64,000 nt of DNA, taken from positions 1 to 64,000 of the forward strand of contig NZ_RWIM01000111.1 of NCBI RefSeq assembly GCF_009764645.1, read 5' to 3'. The notes below the pieces were generated by a model. It was not told where the DNA came from, ran no database searches, and saw only the letters and a list, made by a program, of their open reading frames with translations. Below, one piece after another: positions 54,564-64,000 of the stretch (positions are counted from its first letter, which is position 1; every line of letters starts with the position of its first letter). A program made the translations under genes and the position numbers. The stretch comes from Pseudomonas sp. PB106. GTDB taxonomy: Bacteria; Pseudomonadota; Gammaproteobacteria; Pseudomonadales; Pseudomonadaceae.

Positions 54564-57500
54564 AATGGTTTCCTGCTTCATCATTAAAATGAGAACCCCG
54601 ATTTTGCGGATCTCCCTCACCATAATCATGGCCTCCCGCATCATCGCGAATTCTCACCGTACGAACCCCACCTCCTGAAGCAGGAACATCAAATTCGTAG
54701 ATTGTCCCAGGCTGAGGGTTGCCCCGTTTGTCAACACTTGGCAGCACCCGGCTAGGTTGTTGACTTGTCGGGATACCTGATTGGCGTTTCGCTTCGTTAA
54801 ACGCTCCCCCTCGACCAGCCCCCTGAGGACTCAAATTCTCAGGAATTGTACCCTTCGCATCGATTCTACCTGGTAAGAAAATTGCGCCGACCTTGACCAG
54901 TTCTGCACCAACTTTCGTGAAGAACCCGCTGTCTTGGGAGTTCACTACACCAGCCATGCCCGCGGTAGAGCTCAAATTTCTCGATTGGACATCACCAACC
55001 CAAGCGGCCTCTGCGCCCCGTCCTTCAACCCTTAATTTCTTGACTAGCTCTGAAAATTTTTGATCATCATCAGCGAGATCATGTGCGATTTGGCGGCACG
55101 TATCAGGTGTTTTCTCACATACCCCACTGATTTCCATTTCTCGCATTTTATCGAGCGCTTCATATTTATCCCTGACAGCAAGCTTTTCCTTCTCCGTGGT
55201 TTTGCTGTCCATTTCAGCGAGCATCTCTTTCACCTCACGGTGGTAGAGATAGTTGTAGGTTGTGGCACTCCCGGCGATGCTGGCTCCCAACTGTGAATCG
55301 CCGTCCACTAGGGCTGCAGCGAGAACGCCCGTCAACTGGGACAGCATCACCTGCATTTGGTCATTGCCGCCAGCGAAGTCGATGAGCACATTCATCGCGG
55401 CTTCGTTCAGCCCGGCCGCAGCAGCGCCCGTAGCAAAATCCCCGCCCATGACTTGGGAGATCAAACCACCCATCAACGCATGCGCTACTACCTTTTCAAT
55501 ACTGCCTTCCGGAAACTTGATTGTGTTGTCGCCAACAAAATTGAATCCCGTCGCCATGGCGACATTGCCCGCTTCTCCCAGCAACGCAGATCCGAAGTTA
55601 TCAGCAAAACTACCGCCGCCGATGGTCGTGGAGATGCCACTGGAAATGACAGCACGTCCTGTAGTGCGGATCGCGACATCGGTAAAGTTGCTGCTGGTTA
55701 AAATGCTCGCTGTTTTGCTGTTCCCAGCCGCAAACCAGTTGGCATCCGCGTAATCGAGCATGCCCGCCGTGAATCCCGCGATGGCTGCACCCTTCAGGCT
55801 GTCGGCACTGAATGTTTCTTTGAAGGCAGCACCCAGATTGCCTTTGTTACTGATGGTGCTGGTTACAGCCGTCGTCGCCAGACTGGTAGCAACGACGCCG
55901 GTGAAGCCTCCACTGACCAGAGCCAACCCACCCGGCCCCATTACGAACGACATCATGATCGCGATAGCGATTTGTGCTGCCGGACCAACGCCCGAATTCT
56001 CATACTTGAACGACTCGTGAATCTCCTTCACGCGCCGCCAATCCACATCCCCCCGTGCCTCGGCGTCCTTCAACCACGCCAGTTGCGGGTCGGCCTTGAC
56101 CATCGTGTCGATTGTCTGGCTCACGGACTCCTGATTGACATCCTTGATATCAATCTTCAGCCCGTCGACCGCTTTGATGATGATGTTGCCCTTGGCGATC
56201 ATCTGCGTCTGACGCAGGGTTTCGTCGGTGTTGCCGCGACCTTTCGCTGAGACCCACGCGGCGTTGTTGTTGGTTTTGGTATGGCTCTCATCGTGCAGAT
56301 CTTTCACCCCTTCGAAGGTGATGGAGCCGCCGCTGTCGAGGACGATGTCCTTGCCGCTGTCGAGCTTGGCGACCTGGTAGCGTTGATCGCCCTTGCTGAC
56401 CAGTGAGAGGTTGCCGCCGGTTTTGATTTCGCTGCCGACGTAGGTGGTGTCGGTGACTTCGTCGCGTTGCAGTTTCAGGTTGCCGAAACCACCCTTCTCC
56501 TTCATGTCGTAAAGGGTGTAATCCTTGTTCTGCGCCGCCAGCAGGTTCAGGTTGTTGCCGGCATAGACGTAGGCTTCGTTGCCTGCGCTGATCTTGCTCG
56601 CGACCAGTGTGGTGTCGCGGCCAGAGTTGGTTTTTACGTCGCCGCCAGCGATGAATTCAGCGGCTTTCTGGACGGTGTGGTTGTCTTCTTCATGGACGCG
56701 TTTCTTGCCGTCCTTGCTGTGGGTTTCGACGTTGTTTTCGTCGCCGGCCGAGGTCATGAAGATGTCGCGCTTGGCGTCGGCGGTGAGGTTGCCTTTGGCT
56801 TCGGCGGTGCTGGCGACGACGTTGATGTCGCGACCGGCATCAAGCTTCAGGTTGCCACCGGTTTTCACCGTCGAGGACAGATTGTCCACGGTGGTGGTAA
56901 TGATTGAGCGATGGCCGCCATCGAACGATTCGTGCAGTTCGTTTTCTTCGCGCGTCGCCAACAGGTTGATGTCGCGGGCCGCGCTCAGGCTGGCGTCGCC
57001 GCCGCTGCTGATGGATGACGAGTTGACCAGATCGTTGCCCGATTTGATGGTCAGGCTGTCCCGTGCGCTGATGTTGCCGCCGTCATCGACGAGGGTGCGC
57101 ATGCCGTTGCCGTCGCGCACGGCAATGGCGGTGCGATCGTTGACGATGTCGCCTTTGAGGCTGGTCAGTTCGACTTGGTTGCCACGGATTTCGCCGGCCA
57201 GTGCGTTGCGAATGCTGTCGGTGGCCATGAGTTTGATGCGCTCATTGGCTTCGACCAGGCCGCCCTGATAGAGGCTGCCCTTCACATCGACAGAGACGTC
57301 TTTGCTCGCACTCAGGGTGCCGACGTTGACCAGGTCATTACCGGCGATCAGCTCCAGGTCGCGGCCCTGAATCAGGCTGCCGCCGCGCACGTTGCGCGAT
57401 TCGGCCTGGGCCAGATACAGCACCGGCACCAGCACTTTCTGGCCGTCGACGATGCGTTCTTCCATCCACACGATGTCGTGGGTCAGTGCGGCGACCTGTT

Positions 57501-60500
57501 CCGAGGTCAGGCTGACGCCGACCGACAGGTTCAGTTCGTTCTTGCTGGCGAGCGCGTTATCCATCAGGTAACGGAATTGCTCGTAGTCATTCTCCAGGCC
57601 GCCGGCAAGGAAACGCTGACCGGTCTGGGCCATGACGGCGTCGCTGATCAGGCGCGATTCATAGCGGCCATCGCCGAGGCGGCGTGCGGTTTCATCGGCG
57701 CTGAAATTGAGTTTGCCGAGCAGGTAGTCGGAACTCATGAACGGCGCGGTCTGGGTCAGCTCCGGGTTGGTCTCGATCAGGTAGCGGCTCTGCGGATTGC
57801 TGCTCTGCACGAACATGCCGTACGGGCCTTTCGGCAAACGGAACGTCGAGGACGCCGTTGGATCGACCGCCGCAAACGGCACGCCTTTGAAGTCCACGGG
57901 TACGAAGCTGATCTGCTTCACGCCATCGGCGTCGATGTGTTCGATACGGGTGACGGATTTCGGCGTCTGCGCGCTGGCGTCGGTGCTGTGCTTACCGAGG
58001 TTGATGTTGATGCCACCAACCGCGTCGGTCTGGTCGCTGGACAAGGCGCCGGTCAGTTGACCATAGGTGTTGTCGTACAGCGTGCCGTTCTGGATGCTGT
58101 TGGCGACGTCGAGTTTGACCTTGCCGCCGGCCTGCATCACGGCCGAGTAGACGGTGTTGCCGTTTTCATTCCAGGTGGTGACGTCACTGGTCTGGGCAAA
58201 GCGTGAGTCGCTGGAGCGACTGACCAGTTCGTCAAACCGCGCCTGATCGAAATTCCCCGCCGCCGTCGCTGCGTTGAACGCCGGGATATCGATGAACTCC
58301 ATCTGATCCCACAGGCTGTTGGCGATGTGTTCCGGCGTACCGATCTGTACCACGCGGTGGCCCGAGCGCGACTCCGCGCCCTGGTTCAGCAAGCTGTCGG
58401 CGGTCACCGTCAAATCACCGTTGGCGGCCAACAGGCTGTAACGGTTTTCCACCCGGTTGGCGTGGATGTTGAGGTTCTTCCCGGCGACGAAGCGTGCCGC
58501 GCGTGAGTCCTTGACCACCTGATCATTGAAGTCAGTGGTGATGGTGATGTAGCCGCGCTTCCAGCCGTCACCGCCACCGCAGTGCTGACCGCATACCCAG
58601 CTCAGGCTGCCGGACGACTGCCCCGAGGTCAGCTCGAATTCGGCCTTGGCGTTTTCCACCGAGACCGCGTTGATGTCGATGTCACCCTCGCCTTCGACGG
58701 TGCCCGACAAGTTGCTGAACACTGCAGCGCGACCACCACCGACGGCGTCGAAGCTCAGGTTGCCGCGACTGTAGATGTCGCCGTAGAAGTTGTTCAGGCT
58801 GTTGCCGTGCAGCTTCATCGTGCCGCCGCTGAACAGCAGCGTATCGGCACCGTTGTAAATGCCGTTGGCGGCGGTGAATTCGAGATTGCCTTGGGCACCG
58901 AGGGTGCCTTTGTTGTTGATCTGCGCCGCCGTCACCGTGAGGTTCTGGTTGGCGATCAAGCGGCCAAGGTTATCCAGCGTGCCGCGCAGGGTCATGACGG
59001 TATCGCCACCGCTGACCAGTCGACCGTCCTGTTGAATCACGTCGTTGGCGTTGATCGTAAGTTTCTGCTGCGCCGAGACTTTACCGCTGTTGAGCAGATT
59101 TCCGCCCAGGTTCAGGGTCAGGTCACCGTCGCTCGCCAATTGCCCGGCGTTGCTCAGGTTGGCGACATTGAGGTTCAGCGTCGACGCACTGGCGATGCGG
59201 TCGCCGGCGTTGAGCGTCAGGTCCTGCGCACTGGTATAAGTCAGCCCGCCGTTCAGTTGCCAAGTGCCGACGCCGTTGACCGCGCCGACATCCCACACGC
59301 CCTTGCCCAGACCGGTGAGGCTGCCCTGGGTGCCGGTCAGTTGAGTCAGGTCCAGATCGAACAAACCCTGCGCCGCGTGGCGCACGTTGCCGCTGAGGTT
59401 ATTCAGTTGCGCGCCGGACAGCACCAAATCCTGGCTGCCGATTTCGATGATGCCGCTCTGGTTGTTGAGGTTGCCGGTCAGTTTGATTTGACTGGAGGCG
59501 CCCCCCAGTGCGCGGACTTGGCCGCCAGCGCTGTTATCCAGGCCGCTGGCCGTCAGCTTGAGACTGGTGGCCGATTCGATCAGGCCGCCCTGATTGAGAA
59601 TCTGCCCAACCGCGTCGAGGCCCAGTTGATTGCCACTGATCTCGCCGCCGGTGTTGTCCAGACTGGTGCCGTTGAAGATCACCTGATCCTTGCCGAACAG
59701 TTTGCCGGCGCGGTTGGTCAGGCGGGTTACGGTCAGCGTCAAGTCATCGATCAGGCTGGAAATCAGCCCGGCCTTGCCGTTGACTGCGCTGTTGTCGAGG
59801 TCGGCGCTGGTGATGTTCAACGAGTCGGCTTGCAGGGTGCCGCCCTGGTTCTGCAGGCTGCCGGTGCCCAGTGCCAGTTCGGCGTGACTGCCGTTGGCGA
59901 GGATGATGCCTTGCTGGTTGAGCAGGGTTTTGCCGGTGATTTTCAGGCCGTCGCTGCCGGCGATGATTTGCCCGCCTGCGTTGTTGTTGATCGCCGCGCT
60001 GGTGATGTCCAGACGCTTGCCTTGCAGGGTGCCGCCACGGTTGTCCAGCGAGGTCAGTTGATCGAGCAGCAGGCGCTGATCGCCAGCATCGACCACACCG
60101 GTCACGTTGCTGAAGACACCTGCAATGTTGAGCACAACATCACCGCCATTGCCGACGATACCGCCCTTGTCGTTGTTGCTCAGTTGCGTGGCGTGGATGT
60201 CGATGGTGTTGCCGAGCAGGACGCCAGCGCTGTTATCGACGACAGCGCTTTCGATGTGCAGGTCGGCCTCGCTCTGGATCCGGCCCTTGTGGTTGAGCAG
60301 TTGCGATTGGCCCGGCGCAGTTTGCGTGAGGATCAATCGCGCGCCATCGGCACCCGCCGCCAACAGGCCGCTGTCACTGTTATCGAGGCTCGCGGCGTGC
60401 AGCTCTAGACCGTCGGCGATCATGCGCCCGCCGCGGTTGTCGACGTGGCCGTCCTTCGCCACTAGCAACAGTTGTTTCGCGGCGACCACCCCGCCACGGT

Positions 60501-62730
60501 TGTCGACCGAACCGGCCTGAATCTCGACGTCCGCCTGACTGGATTGCAGCCGCCCCAAAGCGTTGTTCAGGTGCTGCTGCACCACCAGCGTGAGCTGGCC
60601 GGTTTCGGCGCTGATCGCGCCGTCGTTGTTGCCGGTGAGATTGCGCAGGTTGGCCTCGACCACGCCACCCAACAGTTTGCCGCTAGCGTTTTGCACATCC
60701 TGCGCGGTCAGGTTGAGGCGATCGGTGCCTTGAATCAGACCTTGGCTGTTGTCCAGGTCTGCGCTGGTGACCACCGTTTCGGCGGAGGAAATCGTGCCTT
60801 GAGTGTTGTCGAGCGTGTCGACGCTGGTCACCTCAAGGGTTTTACCGGTCAGGCTGGCGTTGCGATTGTTGATGCTCTGTGCGGCCACCGTCAGGCGATC
60901 CGAGGCTTGCAGCTTGCCGTCGTGGTTATCCAGGTCCTGCGTCAGCGTCAGTTCGGCCGTACCGTTTTCGGCACTGATGACACCTTTGTCGCTGTTATCG
61001 AGGCGCGCCGCTGTGACCTTGATCTGGTCAGCGGCCAGCGTACCGCCCTGATTGAGCAATTCGCCGCCAGACACCGCCAGCGTGGTTTTCGCCTGAAGCT
61101 TGCCTTTGCCGTTGTCCAGACGCTCACGGGCGAGCACCTTGGCGTCGCTCTGGCTGGCGCCGATCAGGCCGCTGCTGTTGTCGAGTTGGCGGGCGTCGAT
61201 GTCCAGGCGCCCGGCGATGATTTTGCCGTCGCTGTTTTTCACTTCTCGGGCATTGAGCTTGAGGCTGCCGCCGGCGATTTCGATGCGGCCGTGACGGTTG
61301 TCCAGACTGTCGACCACCAGGGTCGCCGCTTGCCCATCGGCAAAGCGGATCAGACCATTCAGGTTGACGATGGCCGGTGCACTCAAGGCCAGGCGGGTCT
61401 CACCGTAAAGGCGTGCATTCACGCCTTTGTTGACCAAACGCCCAGCGTTGAGCGTGACGGTTTTTGCCTGGACGATGCCGTTCTGATTGTCGAACACGGT
61501 CGCGGCAGTGGCGTTCAGGTTTCGACTGGCCAAGACACTGCCAGTGTTGCTCACGGCGGCGCTGTTGATGGACAGATCACCGGTGGCATTGCGACTGTTG
61601 TCGGCATTCACCCCGGCTTCAATCACACCATTGTTGGTCAGCTTGCCGCCGCTGCTCAGGCTGACGCCGTCGCGGGCGGCCAGGCTTTGGCGGTTGATCA
61701 GTTGCTCGGCGGTTTGCACGTTCAGTTGCGTGCCGGCGTACACCGGCCCTTGAGCATCGAGGCTTTTAGCGTTGATGGCGACGGCGTTGCTCGCCGTGAC
61801 CTTGGCCATGCTCAACTGGCCATTGAGGTCGATCTGGATGTCACCGGCGCTGGCCGCGAGATCACCCGCCAGTTTCACGCCGACGCCCTGCTCGGTGCCC
61901 ACCAGTTTGATCGCACCGGCATACATGCCGCCGAGCGCCGAGGAGTCGATGGCCAGTTGTGGTTTGGCGCTGCCATCGTCGGCGCGTGCGGTCGCGGCGA
62001 GGGTGTCGGCGTTTACGTCGTTGCGGCCGGTGGTGATGTTGAGGTTCTTGGCGTGGATCTGCGCGTTGATCTGCGCACTGCGGGTGATGATGTCGAAGCT
62101 GTCGACGCTGCTCGCATCGAGGCCGACGCCATCGATGGAGATGCTGCCCTGATCCACCTGAAAATGATCCAGTCGACCGTTGTCGAGCACCGGTTTACCA
62201 GTGGTCAGCGTGACGCGTGGGGTGTTGATGAAGCCGCAGCCGTTGCAACTGATGCCATAAGGGTTGGCCACGATCACCCGTGCCGACTGCCCTGCCACTT
62301 CGGTGTAACCGCGCAACTGGCTCGGGCTGCCGCCGTTGACTTCGTTGAGGATGGCTTGTGCCGCCGCACCACGCAGGTTCGGGTTGCCGAGAATGATCCC
62401 GCCCAGTTGCGTCAGCTGCGTGCGCGCCGTGGCGTTGTTGAGGATGACGCCCTGCGCGCCGACGTTGTAATCGTGAAACTGGTTATGCGACAGCCCACTG
62501 CCGTTGGGTGCGGCGATGTTGACGATCGGCACGCCATTGCCCGCGTTATCAAGGCTGGTGCCCGGCGCATTGACGACGATGCCATCGGCCTGCGCCCACA
62601 TCGGTTGCCAGAACATGACGTTGGCCAGCAGGAACGCGAGGCCGCGTTTAGGCATGCCCCAGAAGCGTTCGCGCGGTTTGACGGCCGCAGAAGGTTGGCC
62701 GGCCAAAAAGGTCAGGTGGCGAATGTCCAT
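54553..62730 (-). CDS. cdiA: CdiA-like filamentous hemagglutinin exoprotein with C-terminal toxin
   Basis: A 2725-residue two-partner secretion exoprotein. It has a signal segment (about 25-48), a TPS domain with NPNL near 115 and NPYGISCNGCGFINT near 156, then about 900 residues of hemagglutinin repeats (forms such as LDNSQGLI, LDNRGGTLQG) to about 1180, a central region with further FHA repeats, a DUF637-type pre-toxin region near 2380-2430 (VAHALMGGLISQVMGG, AAAAGLNEAAMNV), and a variable C-terminus from about 2620 with HDYGEGDPQNRG and HFNDEAGNHYDY, probably the toxin. No VENN motif was found. The last part is AT-rich. Its immunity gene follows and cdiB precedes, 25 bases away. Confidence 0.9.
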   Translation of the reverse strand: MDIRHLTFLAGQPSAAVKPRERFWGMPKRGLAFLLANVMFWQPMWAQADGIVVNAPGTSLDNAGNGVPIVNIAAPNGSGLSHNQFHDYNVGAQGVILNNATARTQLTQLGGIILGNPNLRGAAAQAILNEVNGGSPSQLRGYTEVAGQSARVIVANPYGISCNGCGFINTPRVTLTTGKPVLDNGRLDHFQVDQGSISIDGVGLDASSVDSFDIITRSAQINAQIHAKNLNITTGRNDVNADTLAATARADDGSAKPQLAIDSSALGGMYAGAIKLVGTEQGVGVKLAGDLAASAGDIQIDLNGQLSMAKVTASNAVAINAKSLDAQGPVYAGTQLNVQTAEQLINRQSLAARDGVSLSSGGKLTNNGVIEAGVNADNSRNATGDLSINSAAVSNTGSVLASRNLNATAATVFDNQNGIVQAKTVTLNAGRLVNKGVNARLYGETRLALSAPAIVNLNGLIRFADGQAATLVVDSLDNRHGRIEIAGGSLKLNAREVKNSDGKIIAGRLDIDARQLDNSSGLIGASQSDAKVLARERLDNGKGKLQAKTTLAVSGGELLNQGGTLAADQIKVTAARLDNSDKGVISAENGTAELTLTQDLDNHDGKLQASDRLTVAAQSINNRNASLTGKTLEVTSVDTLDNTQGTISSAETVVTSADLDNSQGLIQGTDRLNLTAQDVQNASGKLLGGVVEANLRNLTGNNDGAISAETGQLTLVVQQHLNNALGRLQSSQADVEIQAGSVDNRGGVVAAKQLLLVAKDGHVDNRGGRMIADGLELHAASLDNSDSGLLAAGADGARLILTQTAPGQSQLLNHKGRIQSEADLHIESAVVDNSAGVLLGNTIDIHATQLSNNDKGGIVGNGGDVVLNIAGVFSNVTGVVDAGDQRLLLDQLTSLDNRGGTLQGKRLDITSAAINNNAGGQIIAGSDGLKITGKTLLNQQGIILANGSHAELALGTGSLQNQGGTLQADSLNITSADLDNSAVNGKAGLISSLIDDLTLTVTRLTNRAGKLFGKDQVIFNGTSLDNTGGEISGNQLGLDAVGQILNQGGLIESATSLKLTASGLDNSAGGQVRALGGASSQIKLTGNLNNQSGIIEIGSQDLVLSGAQLNNLSGNVRHAAQGLFDLDLTQLTGTQGSLTGLGKGVWDVGAVNGVGTWQLNGGLTYTSAQDLTLNAGDRIASASTLNLNVANLSNAGQLASDGDLTLNLGGNLLNSGKVSAQQKLTINANDVIQQDGRLVSGGDTVMTLRGTLDNLGRLIANQNLTVTAAQINNKGTLGAQGNLEFTAANGIYNGADTLLFSGGTMKLHGNSLNNFYGDIYSRGNLSFDAVGGGRAAVFSNLSGTVEGEGDIDINAVSVENAKAEFELTSGQSSGSLSWVCGQHCGGGDGWKRGYITITTDFNDQVVKDSRAARFVAGKNLNIHANRVENRYSLLAANGDLTVTADSLLNQGAESRSGHRVVQIGTPEHIANSLWDQMEFIDIPAFNAATAAGNFDQARFDELVSRSSDSRFAQTSDVTTWNENGNTVYSAVMQAGGKVKLDVANSIQNGTLYDNTYGQLTGALSSDQTDAVGGININLGKHSTDASAQTPKSVTRIEHIDADGVKQISFVPVDFKGVPFAAVDPTASSTFRLPKGPYGMFVQSSNPQSRYLIETNPELTQTAPFMSSDYLLGKLNFSADETARRLGDGRYESRLISDAVMAQTGQRFLAGGLENDYEQFRYLMDNALASKNELNLSVGVSLTSEQVAALTHDIVWMEERIVDGQKVLVPVLYLAQAESRNVRGGSLIQGRDLELIAGNDLVNVGTLSASKDVSVDVKGSLYQGGLVEANERIKLMATDSIRNALAGEIRGNQVELTSLKGDIVNDRTAIAVRDGNGMRTLVDDGGNISARDSLTIKSGNDLVNSSSISSGGDASLSAARDINLLATREENELHESFDGGHRSIITTTVDNLSSTVKTGGNLKLDAGRDINVVASTAEAKGNLTADAKRDIFMTSAGDENNVETHSKDGKKRVHEEDNHTVQKAAEFIAGGDVKTNSGRDTTLVASKISAGNEAYVYAGNNLNLLAAQNKDYTLYDMKEKGGFGNLKLQRDEVTDTTYVGSEIKTGGNLSLVSKGDQRYQVAKLDSGKDIVLDSGGSITFEGVKDLHDESHTKTNNNAAWVSAKGRGNTDETLRQTQMIAKGNIIIKAVDGLKIDIKDVNQESVSQTIDTMVKADPQLAWLKDAEARGDVDWRRVKEIHESFKYENSGVGPAAQIAIAIMMSFVMGPGGLALVSGGFTGVVATSLATTAVTSTISNKGNLGAAFKETFSADSLKGAAIAGFTAGMLDYADANWFAAGNSKTASILTSSNFTDVAIRTTGRAVISSGISTTIGGGSFADNFGSALLGEAGNVAMATGFNFVGDNTIKFPEGSIEKVVAHALMGGLISQVMGGDFATGAAAAGLNEAAMNVLIDFAGGNDQMQVMLSQLTGVLAAALVDGDSQLGASIAGSATTYNYLYHREVKEMLAEMDSKTTEKEKLAVRDKYEALDKMREMEISGVCEKTPDTCRQIAHDLADDDQKFSELVKKLRVEGRGAEAAWVGDVQSRNLSSTAGMAGVVNSQDSGFFTKVGAELVKVGAIFLPGRIDAKGTIPENLSPQGAGRGGAFNEAKRQSGIPTSQQPSRVLPSVDKRGNPQPGTIYEFDVPASGGGVRTVRIRDDAGGHDYGEGDPQNRGSHFNDEAGNHYDY

Positions 62731-62755
62731 ATCAGAATCTCGGGGCAGGCAAAAA

Positions 62756-64000
62756 TTAAATGAAGAAATCCAGGCGGAAATAGATCGGTGCTTCGCGCTC
62801 GGTCAGCGCGTCCGGTCGTTCCAGGGAATGGGCAAACGTCACGCTGGCGGCGACGTACTGACCACGGGCGAACAACTCCACGGAGTTGCTCGACATGCGC
62901 CCGTGCTGATCAGCGTTGTAACGATCGCCACGAATCACGCCTTGGTCGTAACCGAGGCTGGTGCCGTATTCGGCAAACACCGGTTGCAGCCACTCGGCAG
63001 TCACCGGACGGCTCCAGCGCAAATCGTTGCGCCAGTAACCGCCGCTGTCGCCGGACAGCGACTGGTCCTTGTAGCCACGAATCGACGACGAACCGCCGAG
63101 GCTGGTGCGCTGCGGGCTGAACAGCAAGTCTTCACTGCGCTGACCGGTCATCAAACTGCTGAACGTGAACGACTCGCCCCACACTTTGAAAGGCTGCAAG
63201 TAGCTCAGGGTCGCGGTGTATTTGCGGTAGCGCGCGTCCGGTTCGCCGGGGCCCGGATCGTGACTGCCCTGCGCGTCGAAGGCGCCGATGCCTTCCTGCA
63301 TGCCGGCGTCAAAGTTGACGAACGCACTGCCGACCCGACGACCATGGTTGAAGCCGAACTGCGCTTCGCTGATGCGGTTGCTGCTCAGTGTGAGTTTGCT
63401 GTCTTCAATGAAACTGTTGGTGCGCAGGTACGACAATCCGGCGTTGAGCGAGGTTTTGCTCAGGGCGTCGCGATGGATCACGCGCTCGGCGCGCAGTTGG
63501 TGGTTTTCGCTGTCGCCGGTCTGTTTGAAGTTGAAACCGCTGGCAGAGATCAGCGAGCGATACTCGCTCTGACTGTAGGTATAACTGAAATTCCACCAGC
63601 CCCACGGCATGCTGTAGTTGAGCATGGCGTTGTTCGAGGTGTGCTGGTGATCGGTCATCGCATCGTGACCGCCACGCAGGTTCAACTGATCGGCAAGCCC
63701 CAACGGACTGTCCCAATCGAACGACGTGCCCCATTGCTGCTCACCGGTGCTGCGCTGGCCGTCGTTGTTACGCGACAGCCCGGCCCGCCACGGTTTCTGC
63801 GGCGTATTGTTGACCAGCACTTCGCTGCCGCCGACATTCTTGCCCGGTGACAGCTCCATTTTGGCCTGATTGGACGGCAGTCGATTGAGCTGGTCGACCA
63901 TCTGCTCGATCTCGCGCAGGTTGATCAGATCCCCCGCCTTGCCGGGAAAAGCCATCGCCAGTTCGCGCTCGGAAATCTTGCTGTTCTCGGCGCCCTTCAA
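62756..64000 (-). CDS. cdiB: TpsB/CdiB outer-membrane transporter (partial)
   Basis: The C-terminal 414 residues of a two-partner secretion (ShlB/FhaC-type) outer-membrane barrel; the N-terminus lies beyond the window. The POTRA-2 end is visible (INLREIEQMVDQLNRLPSNQ), and the barrel includes TSLGGSSSIRGYKDQ, the conserved loop-6 motif (LRGF/Y type), and ends in RLDFFI with a C-terminal aromatic-hydrophobic residue. It exports the CdiA protein that is encoded 25 bases downstream. Confidence 0.92.
   Translation of the reverse strand: MKGAENSKISERELAMAFPGKAGDLINLREIEQMVDQLNRLPSNQAKMELSPGKNVGGSEVLVNNTPQKPWRAGLSRNNDGQRSTGEQQWGTSFDWDSPLGLADQLNLRGGHDAMTDHQHTSNNAMLNYSMPWGWWNFSYTYSQSEYRSLISASGFNFKQTGDSENHQLRAERVIHRDALSKTSLNAGLSYLRTNSFIEDSKLTLSSNRISEAQFGFNHGRRVGSAFVNFDAGMQEGIGAFDAQGSHDPGPGEPDARYRKYTATLSYLQPFKVWGESFTFSSLMTGQRSEDLLFSPQRTSLGGSSSIRGYKDQSLSGDSGGYWRNDLRWSRPVTAEWLQPVFAEYGTSLGYDQGVIRGDRYNADQHGRMSSNSVELFARGQYVAASVTFAHSLERPDALTEREAPIYFRLDFFI

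Noticed and set aside
54553..54900. VENN-delimited toxin boundary in the CdiA protein
   Set aside because: No VENN or close variant is present in the C-terminal 400 residues; the boundary given near residue 2620 rests on composition and motif change only.
60472..62763. A 763-codon open frame on the plus strand opposite cdiA
   Set aside because: It is the mirror of the repeat-rich, high-GC cdiA coding sequence, has no recognisable family features and runs against a clear TPS exoprotein.

Overview
The window looks like a chromosomal segment of a soil or plant-associated Pseudomonas of the P. fluorescens group. It is GC-rich with dense operons, and it carries many dispersed REP-type inverted repeats of the kinds typical of that group (GTGGGAGC..., TGTAGGAG..., GATCGTTCCCACGC...). 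The gene content also fits: polyamine-type ABC transporters, phosphonate catabolism, ParD-like protein next to methionine aminopeptidase, and contact-dependent inhibition genes. I saw no tRNA, rRNA, CRISPR array or insertion sequence.

Layout: 1-4.5 kb holds a GntR regulator and a two-gene RND/YCF48 operon. 4.9-16 kb holds a catabolic operon (DUF1185 protein, alpha/beta hydrolase, aldehyde dehydrogenase, flavin reductase, carboxymuconolactone decarboxylase-like protein, GntR regulator, NUDIX), a RibB protein with a degenerate RibA domain, DUF1330, and a four-gene PotDBCA-like ABC transporter. 16-20.6 kb holds a signal-less solute-binding-like protein, a TetR/crotonase/hydrolase locus (the hydrolase is frameshifted), and map with a ParD-like gene. 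20.7-28.5 kb is a phosphonate locus: frameshifted LysR, phnDCE, Fe-dependent alcohol dehydrogenase, OPA-type MFS carrier, LysR and phnX. 28.7-33.5 kb has two divergent Pho boxes, a candidate small RNA, a short Ppx/GppA protein, then a cobalamin riboswitch with btuFCD and a GNAT gene. 33.8-36.4 kb is reverse transsulfuration. 36.9-37.8 kb encodes a secreted protein made of 18 tandem 13-residue repeats. 38-47.9 kb is a mixture (two-component pair, BASS transporter, AraC, amidase, Dyp peroxidase, TerC, orphan PotF-like protein). 48-53.7 kb holds an NCS1 permease, a second flavin reductase, a chemoreceptor and a luciferase-like monooxygenase. 53.8-64 kb is a cdiBA-immunity locus on the minus strand.

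The most interesting system is a split regulon. The same palindrome (TGGTATACCA or a one- or two-base variant), about 16 bp downstream of a TTGC-type -35 element, occurs at six places: before the DUF1185 operon, between DUF1330 and ribBX, before the PotD-like gene, before the NCS1 permease, before the second flavin reductase, and between the chemoreceptor and the luciferase-like monooxygenase. The palindrome is the classic operator form of FCD-type GntR repressors, and such a repressor is encoded inside the first operon. Together the genes form a complete kit: sensing (chemoreceptor), uptake (NCS1 and ABC), oxygenation (FMN monooxygenase plus two reductases), flavin supply (RibB-type protein), and downstream aldehyde oxidation and hydrolysis. 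The closest described logic I know is trigonelline (N-methylnicotinate) degradation in Acinetobacter baylyi (Tgn proteins), with Rut uracil degradation as a more distant analogue. The substrate assignment is inference.

Other notable points are the candidate PhoB-controlled divergent promoters next to the phosphonate locus, two single-base frameshifts in otherwise intact genes, and a possible orphan toxin tail beside the CDI immunity gene.
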